Below are positions 59,423-64,000 of a stretch of DNA of 64,000 nt, piece after piece. The stretch's first letter is position 1, and each line of letters begins with the position of its first letter. The notes beneath the pieces were generated by a model. That model was not told the origin of the DNA, searched no databases, and saw nothing but the letters and a program-made list of their open reading frames with translations. This stretch comes from Streptomyces bikiniensis (lineage in GTDB: Bacteria; Actinomycetota; Actinomycetes; Streptomycetales; Streptomycetaceae): contig JNWL01000010.1 of assembly GCA_000716465.1 (NCBI GenBank), positions 1 through 64,000 on the forward strand, given 5' to 3'. The translations under genes were made by a program, and so were the position numbers.

Positions 59423-59981
59423 ACGCACGCAGGACCGGGAGCGCGAGCGGGACCGGGAGCGGGCCGCGCCCCGGATCCGGCTCGACCTGCCGCGCGAGCG
59501 CCGGGCCAGACTGCTTCCGGAGTACGACCCCGAGGCCTTCGGGCGCCTGTCGGAGCGGATCGCCCGCTTCCTGGGGACGGGCCGGTTCCTGGTCTGGATG
59601 ACGCTGACGATCGTCGTCTGGGTGCTGTGGAACATCTTCGCGCCGGGGCCGCTGAAGTTCGACGAGTACCCGTTCATCTTCCTGACGCTCGCGCTGTCCC
59701 TCCAGGCCTCGTACGCGGCGCCGCTGATCCTGCTCGCGCAGAACCGGCAGGACGACCGGGACCGGGTCAACCTGGAGCAGGACCGGAAGCAGAACGAGCG
59801 GTCGATCGCGGACACCGAGTACCTGACGCGGGAGATCGCGGCGCTGCGCATGGGCCTGGGCGAGGTCGCCACCCGCGACTGGATCCGCTCCGAGCTCCAG
59901 GACCTCCTCAAGGAGATGGAGGAGCGCCGGGATCCATTCCCGTCCGGCGGCACCCGGGGAAGTGACGTACCCGACCGTTGA
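59412..59981 (+). CDS. DUF1003 membrane protein
   Basis: 189 residues; its ATG lies within the end of the MgtE-like gene. A charged N terminus is followed by two membrane helices (FLVWMTLTIVVWVLWNIF and FIFLTLALSLQASYAAPLILLAQNRQ) and a C-terminal coiled coil (RDRVNLEQDRKQNERSIADTEYLTREIAAL). The pattern FDEYPFIFLTLALS and QNRQ is the DUF1003 signature. Coupling suggests it is the membrane partner of the MgtE-N/CBS protein. Confidence 0.9.
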   Translation: MAAERTQDRERERDRERAAPRIRLDLPRERRARLLPEYDPEAFGRLSERIARFLGTGRFLVWMTLTIVVWVLWNIFAPGPLKFDEYPFIFLTLALSLQASYAAPLILLAQNRQDDRDRVNLEQDRKQNERSIADTEYLTREIAALRMGLGEVATRDWIRSELQDLLKEMEERRDPFPSGGTRGSDVPDR

Positions 59982-60025
59982 CAGCCCTTTCATGGGCCGG
60001 TGGTCGGCGCCGTACCATCGTCGGT

Positions 60026-61159
60026 ATGGCTACGGAAGACGCGGTGCTCGAAGCACTGGCGACGGTGAACGACCCTGAGATCAACAAGCCGATCACTGAG
60101 CTCGGCATGGTCAAGTCGGTGGAGATCGAACCGGACGGCAGGGTCGCCGTCACGGTCTACCTGACCGTCGCCGGCTGCCCCATGCGCGACACCATCACCC
60201 AGCGGGTGACCGAGGCCGTGTCCCGGGTCGAGGGCGTCACCGCCGTCGACGTGTCGCTGGACGTGATGGGCGACGAGCAGCGCAAGGAGCTGGCGGCGGC
60301 GCTGCGCGGCACGACCGCCGAGCGCGAGGTGCCGTTCGCGAAGCCCGGCTCGCTGACCCGGGTGTACGCGGTGGCGTCCGGCAAGGGCGGCGTCGGCAAG
60401 TCCTCCGTGACCGTGAACCTGGCGGCCGCGATGGCCGCCGACGGTCTGAAGGTCGGTGTCGTGGACGCCGACATCTACGGCCACAGCGTGCCCCGGATGC
60501 TGGGCGCGGACGGTCTTCCGACCCAGGTCGAGAACATGATCATGCCGCCGTCGGCGAACGGCGTGAAGGTCATCTCCATCGGCATGTTCACCCCGGGCAA
60601 CGCGCCGGTGGTGTGGCGCGGTCCGATGCTGCACCGCGCGCTCCAGCAGTTCCTCGCGGACGTGTACTGGGGCGACCTGGACGTCCTGCTCCTGGACCTG
60701 CCCCCGGGCACCGGCGACATCGCGATCTCGGTCGCGCAGCTCGTGCCGAACGCCGAGATCCTGGTCGTCACCACCCCGCAGCAGGCGGCGGCCGAGGTCG
60801 CCGAGCGGGCCGGCTCGATCGCCGTCCAGACCCACCAGAAGATCGTCGGCGTCGTGGAGAACATGGCGGGCCTGCCGTGTCCGCACTGCGACGAGATGGT
60901 GGACGTCTTCGGCACCGGCGGCGGCCAGAAGGTCGCGGACGGCCTGACGCAGACCACGGGCGCGACGGTCCCGGTCCTGGGCTCGATCCCGATCGACGTG
61001 CGGCTGCGCGAGGGCGGCGACGACGGGAAGCCGGTCGTCCTGTCCGACCCGGACTCCCCCGCCGGCGCGGCGCTCCGCGCCATCGCGGGCAAGCTGGGCG
61101 GCCGCCAGCGCGGCCTGTCGGGCATGAGCCTGGGCATCACGCCGCGGAACAAGTTCTGA
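60026..61159 (+). CDS. mrp: Mrp/ApbC iron-sulfur cluster carrier ATPase
   Basis: 377 residues from the ATG at 60026. An N-terminal MIP18/DUF59 domain (about 1-95, with Cys51 in AGCPMRD) is fused to a ParA-like ATPase: deviant Walker A GKGGVGKS at 119-126 and LDLPPGTGD near 224-231. Cys285 and Cys288 (PCPHC) form the CxxC that bridges a 4Fe-4S cluster at the dimer interface. It delivers clusters to apoproteins. The neighbouring tatB and htrA genes match the mycobacterial mrp locus. Confidence 0.95.
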   Translation: MATEDAVLEALATVNDPEINKPITELGMVKSVEIEPDGRVAVTVYLTVAGCPMRDTITQRVTEAVSRVEGVTAVDVSLDVMGDEQRKELAAALRGTTAEREVPFAKPGSLTRVYAVASGKGGVGKSSVTVNLAAAMAADGLKVGVVDADIYGHSVPRMLGADGLPTQVENMIMPPSANGVKVISIGMFTPGNAPVVWRGPMLHRALQQFLADVYWGDLDVLLLDLPPGTGDIAISVAQLVPNAEILVVTTPQQAAAEVAERAGSIAVQTHQKIVGVVENMAGLPCPHCDEMVDVFGTGGGQKVADGLTQTTGATVPVLGSIPIDVRLREGGDDGKPVVLSDPDSPAGAALRAIAGKLGGRQRGLSGMSLGITPRNKF

Positions 61160-61161
61160 GC

Positions 61162-61206
61162 CCTGACGCACGGAGGTCCTGACGCACGGAGGTCCTGACG
61201 CACGGA
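61162..61206 (+). repeat. 16-bp tandem repeat after mrp
   Basis: CCTGACGCACGGAGGT occurs at 61162-61177 and 61178-61193, with a third copy truncated at 61194-61206, just before the terminator. Confidence 0.9.
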
Positions 61207-61207
61207 G

Positions 61208-61236
61208 AAGGGGCGCCCCCGTACGGGGCGCCCCTT
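61208..61236. terminator. Terminator between mrp and a converging gene
   Basis: AAGGGGCGCCCC / GGGGCGCCCCTT perfect stem with a short CGTAC centre, followed by CCTC on the plus strand and CTCC on the other. Confidence 0.8.
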
Positions 61237-61246
61237 CCTCATGTCC

Positions 61247-61891
61247 TCAGGCGTACGCGTCGAGGTCCTTGATCTGCGAGAACCCGAGCCCGTACGCGCT
61301 CATCCCCCGCCCGTACGCCCCCAGGTGCACGCCCGCCGCCGAGCCGGCCAGGACCCAGCCGAACTCGGTCTCGCGGTAGTGGAACGACACCGGCACCCCG
61401 TCCACGGGCAGCGAGAGCGTCGTCCAGGCGGGCCCGTCGAGGTCGTCGGCCAGCTCGAAGGCCGTCTCGGTCTGCTGGTCCAGCCAGTTGTCGCGCGTCA
61501 TGTGGTCGAGCGAGGCCGGCCAGGTGTGGACGAGCAGTCCGGAGCCGGCCAGCCAGGCGGCGGAGGAGACCGTGGTCGCCTCCAGGACGCCCGTCCCGTC
61601 GCCGGTCCGCCGCACGGGGCTCGCCGCGACCGTCACGACGACGGCGAAACGCTCCTTCTCCGTGCCGCTCGCGTCGGACTTTATCGACGGCGCCTCGCCG
61701 TGCCCGGTCGACCCGTGCTGCACGCTGCCGTCCGCCGCCGTGCCGACCTGCATCAGCCAGCGCGGCCCGGTGAACGCCTCGTCGAGGCCGTACCAGGCGA
61801 AGGGCGCCCGCAGGTAGCCCTCGCCGGCCCGCCGGGCCGCGGGTCTGCCCTCCGCCCGGCTCGTGGTCCCCACCCGGTTCGTGGTCTCCAT
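61247..61891 (-). CDS. Conserved hypothetical protein
   Basis: 214 residues from the ATG at 61891. No domain recognised. It is a soluble, mostly beta-rich protein with conserved-looking stretches FAWYGLDEAFTGPRWLMQVG and FHYRETEFGWVLAGSAAGVHLGAYGRGMSAYGLG. No Cys, no signal peptide. It stands alone between mrp and tatB, and I believe it is restricted to Streptomyces and relatives. Function unknown. Confidence 0.7.
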   Translation of the reverse strand: METTNRVGTTSRAEGRPAARRAGEGYLRAPFAWYGLDEAFTGPRWLMQVGTAADGSVQHGSTGHGEAPSIKSDASGTEKERFAVVVTVAASPVRRTGDGTGVLEATTVSSAAWLAGSGLLVHTWPASLDHMTRDNWLDQQTETAFELADDLDGPAWTTLSLPVDGVPVSFHYRETEFGWVLAGSAAGVHLGAYGRGMSAYGLGFSQIKDLDAYA

Positions 61892-61965
61892 CTCGGCCGC
61901 CTCCTCGTTCCGTCAACAGAGCGAGGATAGCCACCGGGGCGCGCCGGATCGGTGACAGCCCGTCG

Positions 61966-62433
61966 TCAGGTCGCGTCGGAGTCGTACGGGGGGCGCTCGG
62001 CGGCGGCCGGCCGGTCCTGCTTCTTGAGGAGGTCCGGGGTGCCCGCCGGGGAGCCGTTCGCCGTCGTCCCGGCGCCCGCCGAGCCGTTGACGGCGGGCAG
62101 GGTCTCGCGGCCGTGGACCGCGTCGGCGACCTCGTTCATCTCCTTCTTGAGGTCGAAGGTGCTCCGCAGCTCGTTGAGCTCCCGGAGGTCCTCGTTGGTC
62201 TCCAGCTGCTTGCGGAGGAACGTCTTGGGGTTGAGGTCCTCGAACTCGAAGTCCTTGAACTCCGGGCCCAGCTCGCTGCGGATGTCGCTCTTCGCGCTGT
62301 CGGAGAACTCGCGGATCTTGCGGATGAAGCGCGAGACGTCCTGGATCACCTTCGGGAGCTTGTCCGGTCCGAAGACGAGCACGGCGAGGACCACGAGCGT
62401 CACCAGCTCGAGTGCGCCTATGTCGGTGAACAC
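61966..62433 (-). CDS. tatB: TatB, twin-arginine translocase subunit
   Basis: 155 residues. TatB forms the substrate receptor of the Tat pathway with TatC. The N terminus MFTDIGALELVTLVVLAVLVFGPDKLPKVIQDVSRFIRKIREF shows the Glu in the membrane helix, the FGPxKLP hinge and the amphipathic helix. The charged C-terminal half is disordered. Downstream of the htrA-like gene on the same strand, as in mycobacteria, but without the tatC and tatA genes. Confidence 0.94.
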   Translation of the reverse strand: MFTDIGALELVTLVVLAVLVFGPDKLPKVIQDVSRFIRKIREFSDSAKSDIRSELGPEFKDFEFEDLNPKTFLRKQLETNEDLRELNELRSTFDLKKEMNEVADAVHGRETLPAVNGSAGAGTTANGSPAGTPDLLKKQDRPAAAERPPYDSDAT

Positions 62434-62524
62434 CTTGTCGCTCCTTCACGCCGGTCCAGGGCCCGGTCCACGGTACCCGCCGAAACCTCCGGGCGGGTAC
62501 CTCGCGGTGTCCGCCGCATGGCGC

Positions 62525-64000
62525 TCAGGTGCCCTGCGAGGAGCCGAGCGTCAACGTCTTTGTCAGCTCTTTGCCGTCGCGCTCCAGGGTGAGCTCCAGG
62601 CGGTCGCCGGGGCGGTGGGCGCGGATCTTCACGATCAGCTCCTCGCCGTTGTGGACCCGCTGGCCGTCGACCTTGGTGATGACGTCGCCGGGCCGGAGCC
62701 CCGCCTTGGCGGCCGGGCCGCCGGGCGTGACGGACGCGGTGCCGTCCTTGCCCTTCTGGCCGACGCGGGCGCCGTCGCCGCTGTACTGCATGTCGAGGCT
62801 GACGCCGATGACCGGGTGGGTGGCCTTGCCCGTGTTGATGAGCTCCTCGGCGACCCGCTTGCCCTGGTTGATCGGTATGGCGAAGCCGAGGCCGATGGAG
62901 CCGGGCTGGCTGGCGCCGCCGCCCTCGCCGTCGCCGCCGGAGCCGCCGGCCGCGCGGATCGCGCTGTTGATGCCGATGACCCGGGCCTTGGAGTCGAGGA
63001 GGGGGCCGCCGGAGTTGCCGGGGTTGATGGGGGCGTCGGTCTGGAGGGCGTCGACGTAGCTGATGTCGCTGCCGTCGCCCTTCTCGCCGCCGGCGGTGAT
63101 CGGGCGCTCCTTGGCGCTGATGATGCCGGAGGTGACGGTGTTGGAGAGGTCGAAGGGGGCGCCGATGGCGACGACGGGGTCGCCGACGCGGACGCCGTCG
63201 GAGTTGCCGAGCGGCAGGGGCTTGAGCCCGGAGACGCCGGTGACCTGGACGACGGCCAGGTCGTAGCCGGTGTCCTTGCCGACGAGCTTGGCGCGGGCGG
63301 TCTCGCCGCTGGAGAAGGTCACCGAGATGTCCGCGGAGGACCGGGCCCCGTCCACGACGTGGTTGTTGGTGAGGATGTGGCCCTTGGTGTCCAGGACGAA
63401 GCCGGTGCCGGTGCCGGACGAGCCGCCGCCCCTGACGTGCAGGGTGACCACGCCGGGCAGGGCGCTGGCGGCGATCCCGGCCACGCTCTCCGGGGCGCGG
63501 CCGGTGTCCTTGGCGTCGGACTGGGGCAGTTCGACGGTGGTGAGTCCGCCGTTGCGCTCGACGTACGCGCCGATCCCGCCGCCGATGACGCCGGTGATCA
63601 GCGCGAAGACGAGAGCCCCGGCGACGGCGAGCCCCTTGCGGGACCTCTTCGCGGGCGGGGGCGGCAGCGCGGGGCCGCCGACGCCCCAGGGGTCGTACTG
63701 CACCCAGGGCGCGGGGCCCTGCGGATGCGGGTGCGGCGGTACGGGGCCGGGCTGGTGGGGCGGCACCGGGGCCGGGGGGCGCTGCACGGGCGGCGCGGGC
63801 GCCCACGGCCCGGGCTCGCCGTAGGGCGGCGTCCGGTACTCGTCGGGGGCGTGCAGGGGCTGTGCCTGCGGCGCGGGGGCGGGGACATGGTCCTGGACGT
63901 GCGGCACCCCTTCCGGAGCCGGGTCCCGGGGCTCGCCCTTGGTCAGGACGACGGAGGGCGCGGCGTCCGGAGAGCCGGCCGCGACGGGCTCGGGGCCCTG
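62525..64000 (-). CDS. HtrA/DegP-type serine protease, 5' end beyond window
   Basis: 491 codons seen; the frame stays open to the last base, so the true start is probably outside, although GTG at 63907 is possible. A long Pro/Gln/His-rich cytosolic part is followed by one membrane helix (GLAVAGALVFALITGVIGGGIGAYV). The trypsin-like domain has the triad His (LTNNHVV), Asp (YDLAVV) and Ser (NPGNSGGP), and a C-terminal PDZ domain (GLRPGDVITKVDGQRV). It acts outside the membrane in quality control or signalling. The M. tuberculosis counterpart HtrA lies between rseA and tatB. Confidence 0.92.
   Translation of the reverse strand, partial: QGPEPVAAGSPDAAPSVVLTKGEPRDPAPEGVPHVQDHVPAPAPQAQPLHAPDEYRTPPYGEPGPWAPAPPVQRPPAPVPPHQPGPVPPHPHPQGPAPWVQYDPWGVGGPALPPPPAKRSRKGLAVAGALVFALITGVIGGGIGAYVERNGGLTTVELPQSDAKDTGRAPESVAGIAASALPGVVTLHVRGGGSSGTGTGFVLDTKGHILTNNHVVDGARSSADISVTFSSGETARAKLVGKDTGYDLAVVQVTGVSGLKPLPLGNSDGVRVGDPVVAIGAPFDLSNTVTSGIISAKERPITAGGEKGDGSDISYVDALQTDAPINPGNSGGPLLDSKARVIGINSAIRAAGGSGGDGEGGGASQPGSIGLGFAIPINQGKRVAEELINTGKATHPVIGVSLDMQYSGDGARVGQKGKDGTASVTPGGPAAKAGLRPGDVITKVDGQRVHNGEELIVKIRAHRPGDRLELTLERDGKELTKTLTLGSSQGT

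Overview
The window is high-GC chromosomal DNA (roughly 72-73% G+C by eye, strong G/C bias at third codon positions, many GTG starts) from an actinomycete, almost certainly Streptomyces or a close relative. Typical of that genus are a WhiB7/WblC protein with an AT-hook, the AdnA/AdnB helicase-nuclease pair, MoeZ, DUF3152, DUF3107 and many conserved hypotheticals. The first 64 bases are not biological: they are an Illumina P5 sequence, an 8-base index and the Nextera Tn5 adapter, so this is a raw contig end. I see no rRNA, tRNA, CRISPR array, prophage, insertion sequence or antibiotic gene cluster.

Layout. 0.1-4.5 kb: truncated TerD-family gene, YgjP-like metalloprotease, ThiF-like protein, ABC1/UbiB kinase. 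4.5-6 kb: wblC (whiB7) with a long 5' leader that holds a 115-codon leader ORF, a hairpin over its stop codon, an attenuator-like terminator and a WhiB7-type promoter. 6-21 kb: genome maintenance and redox genes (UvrD2-type helicase, mycoredoxin, Old Yellow Enzyme with divergent MerR regulator, NudC, M20 peptidase, AdnB, AdnA, alkyltransferase-like protein). 21-28 kb: a large membrane protein with a kinase-like domain, a secreted lipoprotein hydrolase, a PRC-barrel protein, an MFS exporter with divergent HxlR regulator. 28-34.3 kb: MoeZ, then a four-gene polysaccharide-type operon (PelF-like glycosyltransferase, membrane protein, epimerase, spherulin-4/GH114-like protein). 34.5-40.2 kb: an oligopeptide-type ABC transporter operon headed by a leaderless 31-codon leader peptide. 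40.3-51.7 kb: DUF3152, hydrolases, TetR, DUF3107, ferritin-like protein, RhlE-type helicase with a huge basic tail, NYN-domain protein, MarC. 51.9-64 kb: PHP phosphoesterase, conserved hypotheticals, CorA, MgtE-N/CBS, DUF1003, Mrp, TatB and a 5'-truncated HtrA-type protease.

From memory, gene content and order largely match two Mycobacterium tuberculosis blocks: Rv3197-Rv3211 (ABC1 kinase, whiB7, uvrD2, mrx1, nudC, adnBA, lipV, ATL, moeZ, DUF3152, TetR, DUF3107, rhlE) and the Rv1223-Rv1239 region (htrA, tatB, mrp, mgtE-like, corA). The genes that interrupt this ancient core (OYE/MerR, MFS/HxlR, the polysaccharide operon, the peptide ABC operon) are the accessory layer.

The most informative regulatory biology is the wblC leader and the leader peptide of the ABC operon. 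The best candidate for an undescribed system is the Pel-like four-gene operon at 29.3-34.3 kb.
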